Assembly: GCF_025938155.1 (NCBI RefSeq)
Contig: NZ_JAPCZG010000001.1
Coordinates: 476,025-540,024, forward strand
Direction of reading: 5' to 3'
Source of the DNA: Novosphingobium sp. KCTC 2891
GTDB taxonomy: Bacteria > Pseudomonadota > Alphaproteobacteria > Sphingomonadales > Sphingomonadaceae
Length of the DNA: 64,000 bases
Positions 15,874 to 27,730 of the stretch are shown here, piece by piece. Within the stretch, counting starts at the first letter, position 1. Every line of letters starts with the position of its first letter. The notes below the pieces were generated by a model. It had not been told where the DNA came from. It did not search any database and was given only the letters and a program-made list of their open reading frames with translations. Position numbers and translations under genes: made by a program.

Positions 15874-17028
15874 TCAGGACACGACGAGATCTGCGGGCAC
15901 AAGCTCCGCGAGCAGCCCGTCGAGTACCGCCATGCCGGGTTCGGTGACGTTCAGGTGCGTCTCGGTGTCGTTCAGGTAGCCCATTTCGCGATAGAATCGC
16001 CGCTTGGCCGGCACGATCAGCTCGGCTTCGGCCAGCCCGAACCGCGCCGCCAGCGCTGCCGGCGCGATCCCCTCGGCCAGCCGCAGCCCCATCATCACCG
16101 CTTCGGACGCCTGCTCGCGCATTTCGAGAGGGCGCTGTTCCGACAGGCCATGTCCTTGTTCCGAAACCGCTTTCAGGAAGTTCTCGGGCTTGCGGTGGCG
16201 CACCGTCGCCATGTTGCCGCGCCGCCCGTGCGCGCCGGGGCCGATGCCCACGTAATCGAGATAACGCCAATAGGTCAGGTTGTGGCGGCTTTCCTCGCCG
16301 GGGCGGGCATGGTTGCTGATCTCGTAGGCGGGAAGTCCGGCGGCGGTTGTAATTTCCCGCGTGATTGCAAAGAGTTCTGCCGCGTTGTCATCATCGAGTG
16401 GCAGGAACTTGCCCTCGCGCACCAGCGTCGCGAACCGCGTGCCTGGCTCGATCGTCAGCTGGTAGAGCGACAAGTGCCCTGTGCCCAGCGCAAGCGCTTG
16501 TTCCAGTTCTCTTTTCCAGAGATCGGGGGTGTGGTCGGGGCGGGCATAGATCAGGTCGAAGCTGACTCGCCGGAAGTGCCGCTGCGCCACCTCCAATGCC
16601 GCCAGTCCCTCGGCCGCATCGTGCAGCCGGCCCAGAAAACGGAGCGAGGCATCGTCCAGCGCTTGCAGGCCCAGCGACACGCGGTTGATCCCGGCCGATG
16701 CCAGCGCGGCGAAGTTGGCCGCTTCCACCGACGATGGATTGGCTTCGAGTGTAATCTCGATATCGGGAGAGAAGGTCCAGAATTCGCCCGCTTTTTCGAT
16801 CAAGGCTGCAACCAGCGCGGGCGGCATGAGCGAGGGCGTGCCGCCACCGAAGAAGATCGAGGTCAGCGTGCGCGGGCCAGTCTGCGCGGCCTCGTGCGCG
16901 AGGTCTGCGAACAGCGCGTCCTTCCATGCGGCCACGTCCGTCCGTTCACGGACATGGCTGTTGAAGTCGCAATAGGGACATTTCGCGAGGCAGAACGGCC
17001 AGTGAATGTAGAGGGCAAGCGGTTGCAT
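15874..17028 (-). CDS. hemW: Heme chaperone HemW (radical SAM)
   Basis: A 384-residue radical SAM protein formerly annotated as oxygen-independent coproporphyrinogen oxidase. The [4Fe-4S]/SAM motif is CLAKCPYC near residue 13, followed by GGGTPSLM, and the HNLTYWRYLDYVGIGPGAHG segment typical of HemW. It lacks the longer N-terminus of HemN, consistent with a heme-trafficking role rather than the oxidase reaction. It stands nine bases after rdgB in the run rph-rdgB-hemW-xerC, a conserved order in sphingomonads, and is probably co-transcribed with them. Confidence 0.92.
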   Translation of the reverse strand: MQPLALYIHWPFCLAKCPYCDFNSHVRERTDVAAWKDALFADLAHEAAQTGPRTLTSIFFGGGTPSLMPPALVAALIEKAGEFWTFSPDIEITLEANPSSVEAANFAALASAGINRVSLGLQALDDASLRFLGRLHDAAEGLAALEVAQRHFRRVSFDLIYARPDHTPDLWKRELEQALALGTGHLSLYQLTIEPGTRFATLVREGKFLPLDDDNAAELFAITREITTAAGLPAYEISNHARPGEESRHNLTYWRYLDYVGIGPGAHGRRGNMATVRHRKPENFLKAVSEQGHGLSEQRPLEMREQASEAVMMGLRLAEGIAPAALAARFGLAEAELIVPAKRRFYREMGYLNDTETHLNVTEPGMAVLDGLLAELVPADLVVS

Positions 17029-17037
17029 CGCCTGCTC

Positions 17038-17663
17038 TTACCCCGCGAACTGCTCCGCGACCAGCTTGGCGAAGGCATCGGCGCGGTGGCTGATCGCGTG
17101 CTTTTCCGCCGGGTCGAGTTCGGCGAAGGTCCGTGTATCGCCGACGGGCACGAACACCGGGTCGTAGCCGAAGCCCATCTTGCCGCGCGGCGGCCAAGTC
17201 AGCGTGCCCGGCGCGCGTCCTTCGTAGACGGCACTCGTGCCGTCCGGCCAGGCGATGGCAAGGGTGCAGGAAAACCAGCAATCACGAGGGGTTGCTGGGC
17301 CTTTCTCAGCCAGTTTCCCTTCGACCTTGCCCATCGCCATGAACCAGTCGCGGCCCGGTCCGCCTTCGTAGGGCGCCGCTTCCGCCCAGTCAGCCGTATA
17401 GACGCCGGGCGCGCCGCCCAGCGCGGTCACGCAGAGGCCGGAATCGTCGGCCAACGCGGGCAATTGCGCGGCCTCGGCCGCGGCGTGCGCCTTGATCAGC
17501 GCGTTTTCGGCGAAGGTCGTGCCGGTTTCCTCCGGCTCGGGCAGCCCCAGATCCCCGGCAGCAAGGCATTCCATGCCGTAAGGGGCAAGCAAGGCCTGGA
17601 TTTCCTTGAGCTTGCCCTTGTTGTGCGTGGCGATGACCAGCTTGCCGGGGGTGAGGCGGTGCG

Positions 17664-17667
<4 letters not shown>
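17038..17667 (-). CDS. rdgB: Non-canonical purine NTP pyrophosphatase (RdgB/HAM1)
   Basis: A 209-residue house-cleaning enzyme that hydrolyses ITP, dITP and XTP to the monophosphates, keeping them out of DNA and RNA. Family motifs: [13 protein letters not shown] at the N-terminus, [28 protein letters not shown] with the catalytic acidic residues, GFGYDPVF and the C-terminal SHRADAF. The GTG start at 17667 overlaps the rph stop as GTGA, which implies translational coupling. Confidence 0.95.
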
Positions 17668-18380
<713 letters not shown>

Positions 18381-18424
18381 GGGATTTCCTCAAGAAGTTT
18401 GGCCCGTGCCTCTGGCGCATTGCC

Positions 18425-18452
18425 CTTGAGCCTGCAAGGGCTGGGCTTAAAT
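18425..18452 (+). promoter_or_regulatory. Sigma-32 (RpoH)-type promoter of hrcA-grpE, candidate
   Basis: CTTG at 18425-18428, then exactly 17 bases, then CTTAAAT (18446-18452). This is one mismatch from the alphaproteobacterial RpoH pattern CTTG-N17-CYTATNT and has the same spacing as the better dnaK promoter. Transcription would begin only a few bases before the hrcA ATG at 18464, giving an almost leaderless mRNA. Confidence 0.45.
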
Positions 18453-18463
18453 TGGCAGGTACG

Positions 18464-19528
18464 ATGACGGGTCCGACGCTCTCCGAATTGTCCAACCGCG
18501 CGCGGGATATCTTCCGGCTGGTGGTAGAGGGCTACATTGCCAGCGGGCATCCCGTCGGTTCGAAGACGCTTGCCGGCGCGGGCGGGGTCAATCTGTCGCC
18601 GGCGTCCATCCGCTCTGTCTTGCAGGAATTGCAGGACGCGGGCCTGCTCGCCGCGCCGCATATCAGCGCGGGGCGGCTGCCGACCGAGATCGGCCTGCGG
18701 CTGTTCGTTGACGGGATCATGCAGGTGGCCGAGCCTTCGGCCGCCGAGCGTGCGCAGATCGAGCGGGGCCTGGCCACCGGCGGCACGATCGAGGCAGCGC
18801 TGGCGGCGGCCAGTTCGGCCTTGTCGGAACTGTCGTCCGGGGCGGGCGTGATCATGGTCCCCCGGCGCGAATCGCGGCTGGTCCAGCTTTCCTTCGTGCC
18901 GATTGGCCCCGGCCGCGCGCTGGCGGTGCTGGTGGGCGAGGACGGCAGCATCGAGAACCGGGTGCTCGACCTGCCGGGGCAGACGCTGCCGTCGACGCTG
19001 GAGCAGGCTTCCAACTATCTCACCCGCCGGCTTGCCGGACGCACGCTGGCGGAGGCGGTTGCCGAGATCCGCAGCGAGATCGAAGGTGGTCGCTCCGCGC
19101 TTGATAGCGCGAGCGCCCAGCTGGTGCAGCGGGGCCTTGCCATCTGGTCTGTCGATGCGGCCCAGCGCCCGGTTCTGGTGGTGCGCGGGCAGGCCAACCT
19201 GCTCGACGAAGCGGCGCTGGGCGACATCGAGCGCGTGCGCCAGCTGCTCGACGAGCTGGAAAGCGCGGAGTCCATCGCGGGCGTGCTCGACGCCGCGCGC
19301 GAGGCGGAAAGCGCACGCATCTTCATTGGCAGCGAGAACCGCCTGTTCTCGCTTTCCGGCTCTTCGGTCATCGCTTCGCCGTGGCGCGATGCGGACGGCC
19401 GGGTGGTCGGTGTGGTGGGGGTAATCGGCCCGACTCGGTTGAATTATGCGCGGGTCGTCCCCATGGTGGACTTTACCGCTCAATCCTTGAGCAAACTCAT
19501 CGGACAGGACGGATTTTCCAGAAAATGA
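18464..19528 (+). CDS. hrcA: Heat-inducible transcription repressor HrcA
   Basis: A 354-residue repressor that binds CIRCE elements and is tuned by GroEL. It has the N-terminal winged helix (GYIASGHPVGSKTL and SPASIRSVLQELQDAGLL), the PHISAGRLPTEIGLRLFVD segment and the C-terminal GAF-like domain ending in VGVVGVIGPTRLNYARVVPMVDF. I chose the ATG at 18464 over the TTG at 18452. I saw no CIRCE inverted repeat in this window, so its likely target (groESL) lies elsewhere. Its stop overlaps grpE (ATGA). Confidence 0.94.
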   Translation: MTGPTLSELSNRARDIFRLVVEGYIASGHPVGSKTLAGAGGVNLSPASIRSVLQELQDAGLLAAPHISAGRLPTEIGLRLFVDGIMQVAEPSAAERAQIERGLATGGTIEAALAAASSALSELSSGAGVIMVPRRESRLVQLSFVPIGPGRALAVLVGEDGSIENRVLDLPGQTLPSTLEQASNYLTRRLAGRTLAEAVAEIRSEIEGGRSALDSASAQLVQRGLAIWSVDAAQRPVLVVRGQANLLDEAALGDIERVRQLLDELESAESIAGVLDAAREAESARIFIGSENRLFSLSGSSVIASPWRDADGRVVGVVGVIGPTRLNYARVVPMVDFTAQSLSKLIGQDGFSRK

Positions 19529-20097
19529 CGGACAACGACACGCGCCCGCAGGATCCAGAAGCTAAGGCGGAACTCGAAGGCGTGCCCGAGGAACTGGTGC
19601 TGGGTCAAAATGACGAGGCCGCTTCGGCGGGCGAGCTGGAAGCTCTGCGGGCCGAAGTGGAAACGGCCAAGCAGGACGTCCTCTATGCCAAGGCGGAGAC
19701 GCAGAACGTGCGCCGCCGCATGGAAAAGGACGTGGCCGATGCGCGCGCTTATGCCGCGACCGGCTTCGCTCGCGACATCCTCTCGGTGGCCGACAACCTC
19801 TCGCGTGCGCTGGAATCAATCCCCGGCGACCTGCGCGAGGACGACAAGTTCAAGAACCTGATCGCCGGACTTGAGGCGACCGGGCGCGAGATCGACAAGG
19901 TCTTTGCGGGGCACGGCATCAGCCGCATCGCGGCCAAGGGGCTGCCGCTCGACCCGCACCAGCATCAGGCCATGCTCGAAATCCCCTCGAACGATGTCGA
20001 GCCGGGCACGGTGATCCAGGAACTTCAGGCCGGCTACATGATCAAGGACCGGCTGCTGCGCCCCGCGATGGTGGCCGTGGCGAAGAAGCCCGACTGA
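19525..20097 (+). CDS. grpE: Nucleotide exchange factor GrpE
   Basis: A 190-residue co-chaperone that drives ADP release from DnaK. An acidic disordered start is followed by a long coiled-coil helix (LRAEVETAKQDVLYAKAETQNVRRRMEKD region) and the C-terminal beta domain with HQAMLEIPSNDVEPGTV and the ending GYMIKDRLLRPAMVAVAK. It is translationally coupled to hrcA by an ATGA overlap at 19525. dnaK is 2 kb further on the same strand, separated by unrelated genes. Confidence 0.95.
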   Translation: MTDNDTRPQDPEAKAELEGVPEELVLGQNDEAASAGELEALRAEVETAKQDVLYAKAETQNVRRRMEKDVADARAYAATGFARDILSVADNLSRALESIPGDLREDDKFKNLIAGLEATGREIDKVFAGHGISRIAAKGLPLDPHQHQAMLEIPSNDVEPGTVIQELQAGYMIKDRLLRPAMVAVAKKPD

Positions 20098-20103
20098 CCG
20101 GCT

Positions 20104-20137
20104 TTCCCGGCGCCAGGCTCAAGGTCGGCGCCGGGAA
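20104..20137. terminator. Hairpin after grpE
   Basis: A perfect 11-bp stem, TTCCCGGCGCC (20104-20114) with GGCGCCGGGAA (20127-20137), follows the grpE stop by seven bases. There is no downstream T run. It may end or protect the hrcA-grpE transcript. Confidence 0.5.
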
Positions 20138-20192
20138 CCCCGAAGGGCGTTGCCTCGTAGTACCCGCAAGCGGGGGCGCGAGGAGAACTGCC

Positions 20193-20447
20193 ATGACTTC
20201 CAGATTTATGCTTCCCGTGCTCGGCGCATCGCTCGCGCTGGCGGGCTGCGCGAGCAACTATGCTGGCGAAGGCGCGCTTGCGGGCGCGGCCGGCGGTGCG
20301 CTGATCGGCGCGGCTACGGATGGCAACGTCGGACGCGGCGCGGCCATCGGCGCGGCGGCAGGCGGTGCGGTGGGCGCTGTCATCAAGAAGAACGGTCGTT
20401 GCTATCAGCGCGACAGCAACGGGTATGAATACCGCGTGCGCTGCTGA
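20193..20447 (+). CDS. Small glycine-zipper outer-membrane-type lipoprotein
   Basis: An 84-residue lipoprotein precursor. A type II signal peptide ends at the lipobox LAGC (Cys about residue 19). The body is a Gly/Ala zipper (GALAGAAGGALIGAATDG and GRGAAIGAAAGGAVGAV), followed by a short tail with two cysteines (RCYQRDSNGYEYRVRC). Such YMGG/glycine-zipper proteins sit in the outer membrane or periplasm and have no defined enzymatic role. GAGGAG lies about nine bases before the start. The stop directly abuts that of the convergent unknown gene. Confidence 0.85.
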   Translation: MTSRFMLPVLGASLALAGCASNYAGEGALAGAAGGALIGAATDGNVGRGAAIGAAAGGAVGAVIKKNGRCYQRDSNGYEYRVRC

Positions 20448-20918
20448 TCAGGCGTTTTCGGTGGCCTCGGTCGGCAGCTCGGCCTTGATGGCGATAGCCT
20501 TGTCGAGTTCCTTTGCCAGATGGCTGGCCTTGCACGCCAGAGCCTGCAGGCGCGGGGCCTCGAATTCGCGCGTCACCGTTGAAAAATCACAAAGCGCGTT
20601 CGGGTTGGAAAACACAGCGACGGATTTGCCTGCGTCCTTTCGGACCAACATGGGCGAATGGACGAGATCGTTTCGGAGCGGCAAAAGCTTCGAAATCTGT
20701 TCAAGCACCTTGTCCACAGCCGCCTTTCTGGCCGCCGAGTAGGGGCCTTGAGGCGAGGTTTTCCGCAACGCTTCTATTTTCGCGCCCAGCCGATCGCACT
20801 TGCCCGACCTGTCGATTTTGCTCAGCAAGCCTTCAATGCGAATTTCGATCGACGCAAAGGCATCGATCGTCCGGCTCCGCCAAATGTGCAGATTTGTTTC
20901 TGATGGTGTCGCCGTCAT
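20448..20918 (-). CDS. Unknown helical protein with a HEPN-like RNxxxH motif
   Basis: A 156-residue protein I do not recognise. It is mostly alpha-helical and carries PLRNDLVHSPM near residue 80, fitting the R-x4-6-H signature of HEPN-fold proteins, many of which are RNases in toxin or defence systems. Low-complexity pockets and a base composition less GC-rich than its neighbours suggest later acquisition. There is no partner antitoxin gene beside it: the upstream gene encodes a metallopeptidase-like protein and the downstream gene is a convergent lipoprotein. The HEPN assignment is tentative because it rests on one short motif. Confidence 0.6.
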   Translation of the reverse strand: MTATPSETNLHIWRSRTIDAFASIEIRIEGLLSKIDRSGKCDRLGAKIEALRKTSPQGPYSAARKAAVDKVLEQISKLLPLRNDLVHSPMLVRKDAGKSVAVFSNPNALCDFSTVTREFEAPRLQALACKASHLAKELDKAIAIKAELPTEATENA

Positions 20919-20942
20919 TCGGCAAGGTTAAGAAATCAAATC

Positions 20943-21407
20943 TCAAGTATTCGTAAACGGCAGTAACCGTTGCAAAATTTCCACCGGCGGCGTGCCTGGT
21001 GCCGGAAGGCCGCGCTCGGCCAGAAATACGTGGCGCACGATTTCGGCCTGCTGTTCGATGCCATAGGCTTCGAAGGGCTTGTCCGGCACGTATGTGTAGC
21101 CGTAGCGGCAGAAGGGGTGGCGCATCAGGGGCAGCCACCAGCGGCCGCGTTGCTGGGTCTGCCACACGTGGACCATCTCGTGCACGAACAGTGCTTGCAA
21201 CGGCAACGACGCCTGCGCGAAATCCTCGCGCCAGTGCGGGCCTTGCGGGTGGAAATGGAGATGGCCCATTGGCGCCATCACCGTGCCTTTCGGCTGCAAG
21301 GGAAAGAACTTGCGCCGTTTCACCCGCACGGGATCGAGCGCGATGGCGGCGCCGAACACCTCCTGCACCAGCATGCGTTCGCCGGCTGTGAGGGGGCGTT
21401 CGGTCAT
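20943..21407 (-). CDS. Putative zinc-metallopeptidase-like protein (HExxH)
   Basis: A 154-residue protein with [16 protein letters not shown] near residue 75; the HEMVH part fits the HExxH zinc motif. A downstream acidic cluster ([14 protein letters not shown]) could supply a third ligand. Relatives in sphingomonads are annotated as Vgr-related proteins without experimental function. There is no signal peptide. The start ATG at 21407 lies 32 bases from the copper chaperone gene in the same direction, so the two may be co-transcribed. Protease activity is unproven. Confidence 0.65.
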   Translation of the reverse strand: MTERPLTAGERMLVQEVFGAAIALDPVRVKRRKFFPLQPKGTVMAPMGHLHFHPQGPHWREDFAQASLPLQALFVHEMVHVWQTQQRGRWWLPLMRHPFCRYGYTYVPDKPFEAYGIEQQAEIVRHVFLAERGLPAPGTPPVEILQRLLPFTNT

Positions 21408-21439
21408 CCGCCAGTCCTGTCGCTACGTCCTGCCCGCCG

Positions 21440-21988
21440 TCACATCTTCATGTCGTGGTCCGCGCCGTCCATGTTGTGCATATCCCCGCCGATCGACTGG
21501 ACCTTGGCCGAAACGCTGGCCTTGTCACCATTGTCGAGCGTGATGGTCAGTTCGGTCGTGCTGCCGGCCTTGAGGCTGTCGCTCACGCCGAACAGCATGA
21601 CATGATAGCCGCCGGGGGCGAACTGCACCGCCTTGCCCGGTGCGAGCGCGACTTCGGTGACGGGCGCCATCGTGGCGACGCCGTTGTGCATGGCGCTGCG
21701 GTGCATTTCCGCGCGCTCGGCTCCGTCGACATGGACCGCGGCCAGCTTGCGCGGCGCGCCGTTGCCCTGCGCCAGAGTGAAATAGGCGACGCCCGGGCGG
21801 CCTGGCACGGCGGGCAACTGGACCACCGCGTCCGACAAGGTGATACCCGGGGCTGCCTCCGGCGCCGCTTCGGCGGGAGCGCTGGCGCTCGCGCTGGGGC
21901 TGTCGGTCGGCTTTTCGCCGCAACCGGCGAGCGCGAGCGACAGTCCGGCTGCCGCGATGAGGGCCGGGGCGAAAGCGTTGGCGCGCAT
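21440..21988 (-). CDS. Periplasmic copper chaperone PCu(A)C, lipoprotein form
   Basis: A 182-residue protein. The lipobox LAGC is near residue 23, then a Ser/Ala/Pro/Glu linker, then the PCu(A)C domain. The copper ligands fit the family pattern: H-x-(n)-M in [18 protein letters not shown] and H-x-M in GGYHVMLFG. An extra Met/His-rich tail ([16 protein letters not shown]) could add copper-binding capacity. The role is delivery of Cu(I) to cytochrome oxidase or copper homeostasis at the outer face of the inner membrane. It diverges from dnaK over a 168-bp gap that contains the RpoH-type promoter. Confidence 0.9.
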   Translation of the reverse strand: MRANAFAPALIAAAGLSLALAGCGEKPTDSPSASASAPAEAAPEAAPGITLSDAVVQLPAVPGRPGVAYFTLAQGNGAPRKLAAVHVDGAERAEMHRSAMHNGVATMAPVTEVALAPGKAVQFAPGGYHVMLFGVSDSLKAGSTTELTITLDNGDKASVSAKVQSIGGDMHNMDGADHDMKM

Positions 21989-22038
21989 GGTTGTTCACTC
22001 CTTCTGCAAATCCGCGCTGGAGGTAGGCGGGCGGAGGT

Positions 22039-22068
22039 CTTGTGCCAAGTCAAACCGCACCTATATCG
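22039..22068 (+). promoter_or_regulatory. Sigma-32 (RpoH) promoter of dnaK
   Basis: CTTG (22039-22042), exactly 17 bases, then CCTATAT (22060-22066). This is a full match to the core of the alphaproteobacterial RpoH consensus CTTG-N17-CYTATNT. It predicts a start near 22073 and a leader of about 80 bases. No CIRCE element accompanies it, so control is by sigma factor. Confidence 0.85.
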
Positions 22069-22156
22069 CCCCCGTCAGAGCCGCAAAACGGCGCCTGCCC
22101 GGCAGGGGGACGCCAGACCACCAGCGGTGTCTATCTTGGAAGGAAATGGGGAAACC

Positions 22157-24067
<1,911 letters not shown>

Positions 24068-24084
24068 TCGGCCATGAAACCATG

Positions 24085-24123
24085 CCGCCGCCCGCGTTTT
24101 CATGCGTGGGCGGCGGTTTGTTT
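24085..24123 (+). terminator. Intrinsic terminator between dnaK and dnaJ
   Basis: A 12-bp GC stem with one G-T wobble (24085-24096 with 24105-24116) is followed by TTTGTTT. It probably attenuates rather than fully stops read-through into dnaJ. Confidence 0.75.
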
Positions 24124-24151
24124 CTCACGGGTACTGGTCCAGGGGTAACAG

Positions 24152-25285
24152 ATGTCGGCCGAGATCGACTTTTACGAACTGCTCGAAGTCGAGCGGACCG
24201 CGGACGACAAGACGATCAAGTCGTCGTTTCGCAAGCTCGCGATGAAGTATCATCCGGACAAGAATCCGGGGTGCGACGAATCCGAGGCCAAGTTCAAGCA
24301 GATCAACGAAGCCTATGGCTGCCTGTCCGATCCGCAGAAGCGGGCGGCCTATGACCGTTATGGCCACGCCGCGTTCCAGCAGGGCGGTGCCGGCGGGCAG
24401 GGCGGTTTCGGTGGCGGCGGCTCCGATTTCGGCGATCTGGGCGACATCTTCGAGACTATCTTCGGCGGTGGCTTCAGCGGCGGGCGCCAGCAGGCGCGCC
24501 GCGGCGCGGACCTGCGCTATGATATGGAGATCAGCCTCGAGGACGCATATCACGGCAAGCAGGCCGAGATCGCGGTCGAGATTTCGCAGAAGTGCGATCC
24601 CTGCGAAGGTTCAGGCGCGCAGCCGGGGACTTCGGCACGGCGCTGCAACCTGTGCGGCGGGCACGGCAAGGTGCGCGCGCAGCAGGGCTTCTTCATGGTC
24701 GAGCGGCCGTGCCCGAACTGCCACGGCCGGGGCGAGGTGATCGAGAAGCCTTGCAAGCATTGTCGCGGCGAAGGCCGGGTCGATGCCGAGCAGAAGCTGG
24801 AAGTGACCATTCCGCCGGGCGTCGACAATGGCACGCGCATTCGCCTTGCCGGCAAGGGCGAGGCGGGGCCGTTCGGCGCGCCCGCAGGCGATCTCTATAT
24901 CTTCCTCCACATCGCGCGGCACCATGTGTTCGAGCGCGACGGCACGACGCTGCTGACCCGGGCACCGATCAGCATCACGACGGCGGCGCTGGGCGGATCG
25001 ATCGAGATTCCGGGCCTTGATGGCACGCGCAACGAGATCGAGATTCCCGCCGGCATCCAGTCGGGCAAGCAGCTGCGCAAGCGCGGCGCGGGTATGCCGG
25101 TGCTTCAGGGGCGTGGATCGGGCGATCTGGTGGTTGAAATCCAGGTCGAGACGCCGACCAAGCTTTCTGCGCGCCAGAAGGAACTGCTGCGCGAATTCCA
25201 GGCCAGCGAGACCGGCGAGGAATGCCCGCAGTCGAAGGGCTTCTTCGAGCGGATCAAGGCCGCGTGGAGCGATCTTACGGAGTAG
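24152..25285 (+). CDS. dnaJ: Chaperone DnaJ (Hsp40)
   Basis: A 377-residue type I Hsp40. The J domain has the HPD tripeptide in [10 protein letters not shown] near residue 32. A Gly/Phe-rich linker follows. Four CxxCxGxG zinc repeats are visible ([32 protein letters not shown]) between about residues 148 and 210. The C-terminal substrate-binding domains are complete. The ATG at 24152 is 84 bases after dnaK. The stop is only three bases from the stop of the convergent patatin gene. Confidence 0.97.
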   Translation: MSAEIDFYELLEVERTADDKTIKSSFRKLAMKYHPDKNPGCDESEAKFKQINEAYGCLSDPQKRAAYDRYGHAAFQQGGAGGQGGFGGGGSDFGDLGDIFETIFGGGFSGGRQQARRGADLRYDMEISLEDAYHGKQAEIAVEISQKCDPCEGSGAQPGTSARRCNLCGGHGKVRAQQGFFMVERPCPNCHGRGEVIEKPCKHCRGEGRVDAEQKLEVTIPPGVDNGTRIRLAGKGEAGPFGAPAGDLYIFLHIARHHVFERDGTTLLTRAPISITTAALGGSIEIPGLDGTRNEIEIPAGIQSGKQLRKRGAGMPVLQGRGSGDLVVEIQVETPTKLSARQKELLREFQASETGEECPQSKGFFERIKAAWSDLTE

Positions 25286-25288
25286 CCG

Positions 25289-27628
25289 TCAGCCCGCTGC
25301 AAAGGCGGTGCGGACTTCGTTCTCGATGCTTTCGACAAGGCCCGGCTCGGCAACGAGCCGGGCCTTTTCCTCGTTCAGGACGGCCAGGAACGCATCGCGC
25401 TTGAACCGGCGCACCACGCCCGGATCGAGCGCGGGCCGCGCGGTCGAGGCGATCAGGTCTACGGTCCGCTCCGCGCCGTGGAGCCTGCCCCACAGGTAAT
25501 CGTTCTCGCGGTAGGCGCGGCTGAAAAAGGCGCCGAAGTTGAAGAACTCCACGCCGCGCAGGCAATCGTAGGTGCCGCCGGGCCGGATCGAGGTGGCATC
25601 GTCGGGCGAGATCCGGTCCACCTTGACCGCGTCGAATTCGCCCATGCCTTCGCCCTGGAGCAGGGGCAGGGTGGCGACATCGTAAAAAGGGAAGCCGAGG
25701 TAGGCGTAGAGGACCCGCCGCCGCAGCGGCTTGTCCATCCGTTCCAGCGCGGCGACCAGCATCGCATCGACTTGCAGGTCGATGCCCATCAGGTCGCGCC
25801 GCGCCGCGATGGCAGCCAGCACCGCGCCGGGATCGGTAATGGCGACGGCAGCGGTCGCGGCGAAGCCGGGGCCGAGCCCGGCGACGGTCTCGCGCCCCTG
25901 GTAGAGCGCCTGCGCACGGTAGACGATGTCGCGCGCGGCCTCGCGGTCGTCGGGTGCGATGCCCTCGGTTTCGTCCCAGTCGTGCGTCAGGCGCCGGGCG
26001 AGCAGCTTCAGGCGGCGGATGCGGAAGGCGAGGTCGTGGTTGCGGAAGAACGCGATGGCATCGGGCCGCGCTCCGCCGCGCAGATCGGCCAGCTTGTCCA
26101 TCCCTTGCGCTGAAAGGTGCTCCCACAGCGCGGTTTCCACCGCCCCATGCGGGGCGGCCTCGGGCGCAGCCTCGCACACCAGTTCGGCAATGTCGGCGAC
26201 GATGCCGGCGAGCTTGACCTGGGCATAGCCGTGGAACGCGAAGCCGGCCTGTTCGGCGGCGGCCTGCTGGGCCTTGGTCCGCCAGCCCGTCAGGCGTTTC
26301 AGCGTGGGCCGGTCGAAGAACAGCGTGTAGCCGAACAGCTTTTCGACCGTTTCCTCGATTTCCGGACGCAGCGCATCGACGATGGCGCGCATCCGCGCAC
26401 GCTCACGCGATTGCTGTTCCAGCGATTCCAGGTTGTCGCGGATGGGCTGTTCGCGCGGGATCGACGACAGCGAGCCGAAGATCGCGGAGAAGAAGCCCAC
26501 CGTCGCGCCGCCTTTGGGCGCGATGCGCATATGGTCGGGGCTGGGGTCGATATAGACGAAGCGGCGGTCGACCTCGCGCTGCGCGGGGCGGTCGCGCAGC
26601 ACGCCCATGGCCTGCGCGAAGGGGCGGTTGACCAGCACCGCGCCATCGACCAGCGCGGCGCCCTCGATGTGATCGCGCTTCCATCGGCTGGGCATGATCC
26701 GCTTGAGGAAGGTATCGCGTCCCGGCCAGGCGATGCCGCGCTCGGCCACCAGCCGATCGATCTCGGCTACGGTCAGCGGGGGGAAGGCGCCCGGAAAGCT
26801 CGCCGTGGCACGCGCGGCGAAAACGAGCTCGGCGGGCGCGGCAAGATCTCGGTCCTCGTCGCTGCCGGTTGCGCGGCGGAAGGCGATGGCGAGCCGGTGC
26901 TCGCTTTCCTCGACCAAGGGCGGGCTGTTGAGCCGCAGTTCCTCGGGGTGGCCGTTGAAATCGGTGGCGGTGACCAGCAGGTCGAGCGGGTGGCCGGTCG
27001 GCAGCAGGGCCTCGCGGTCCGCGCCTTCCACGCGGGATGTCTCCGCCATGGCCTCGAGCGCCTCGGCGATCAGGCGCGAGAAGCCGATGCCGCTGAACGG
27101 CGGGGCGAACCAGCGTGCGCGGATCAGGCGGGAGACCTTGCGGCGCACTTCGGCGCGGGTGCCCTTGGCCACAGTGCGCGACACGACGTTGCCCGGCCAT
27201 TTGAGCACGAACCACACGATCGGCTGCGCCCAGAACTTGGCGAAGCGGCCCCAGGGCTTGGCATCGGGATCGAGCAGAATGTCGATGTCCGCGCGTTCCA
27301 GCCAGAGTGTGGTGAGCGGCTCCAGGCTTTGCCCGGTGGCGAGCGCCTGGCCCAGGAACACACCGTTGATCCCGCCCGCGCTCGCGCCAGAGATGATGTC
27401 GGGCAGGAGCCGCAGCTTGAGCGCGCGCGTATCGAGCAGGGCGGCGAACAGGTCGCGATAGATCGCTTCCACCCCGGATGACGGCGCATCGCCCCGATGG
27501 AAGGCGCGGCTGGCGCGCGTGGCGTGCCAGATCTCCTTGGTCACGCCGTGCATGTACACCGCAAGGCTGATGCCGCCGTAGCAGACCAGGGCGATGCGCA
27601 GTTCCTTCTGCCGCATGAGAGGCAGCAT
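25289..27628 (-). CDS. Patatin-like phospholipase with DUF3376 C-terminus
   Basis: A protein of about 779 residues. The N-terminal patatin domain carries LVCYGGISLAVYMHGV (oxyanion loop), the nucleophile elbow GASAGGING (G-x-S-x-G) and the catalytic aspartate in LVDGAVLVNRPF, so the Ser-Asp dyad is intact. The long C-terminal part, rich in helices, matches the DUF3376 region of such proteins. It is probably a cytoplasmic or membrane-associated acyl hydrolase acting on phospholipids. I chose the ATG at 27628; a second ATG at 27616 is possible, and the frame is open far upstream without homology. It diverges from a small membrane protein gene. Confidence 0.82.
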   Translation of the reverse strand: MLPLMRQKELRIALVCYGGISLAVYMHGVTKEIWHATRASRAFHRGDAPSSGVEAIYRDLFAALLDTRALKLRLLPDIISGASAGGINGVFLGQALATGQSLEPLTTLWLERADIDILLDPDAKPWGRFAKFWAQPIVWFVLKWPGNVVSRTVAKGTRAEVRRKVSRLIRARWFAPPFSGIGFSRLIAEALEAMAETSRVEGADREALLPTGHPLDLLVTATDFNGHPEELRLNSPPLVEESEHRLAIAFRRATGSDEDRDLAAPAELVFAARATASFPGAFPPLTVAEIDRLVAERGIAWPGRDTFLKRIMPSRWKRDHIEGAALVDGAVLVNRPFAQAMGVLRDRPAQREVDRRFVYIDPSPDHMRIAPKGGATVGFFSAIFGSLSSIPREQPIRDNLESLEQQSRERARMRAIVDALRPEIEETVEKLFGYTLFFDRPTLKRLTGWRTKAQQAAAEQAGFAFHGYAQVKLAGIVADIAELVCEAAPEAAPHGAVETALWEHLSAQGMDKLADLRGGARPDAIAFFRNHDLAFRIRRLKLLARRLTHDWDETEGIAPDDREAARDIVYRAQALYQGRETVAGLGPGFAATAAVAITDPGAVLAAIAARRDLMGIDLQVDAMLVAALERMDKPLRRRVLYAYLGFPFYDVATLPLLQGEGMGEFDAVKVDRISPDDATSIRPGGTYDCLRGVEFFNFGAFFSRAYRENDYLWGRLHGAERTVDLIASTARPALDPGVVRRFKRDAFLAVLNEEKARLVAEPGLVESIENEVRTAFAAG

Positions 27629-27730
27629 GGCACCGCCGCGCCCATCCCGCCAGAGGCATCTGCGCGGAACAAGCAGGGCAGGCGCGCATTTCCTCGGCAA
27701 GCAAGCAATTTCCCGAAAAGGATGCAGGAC

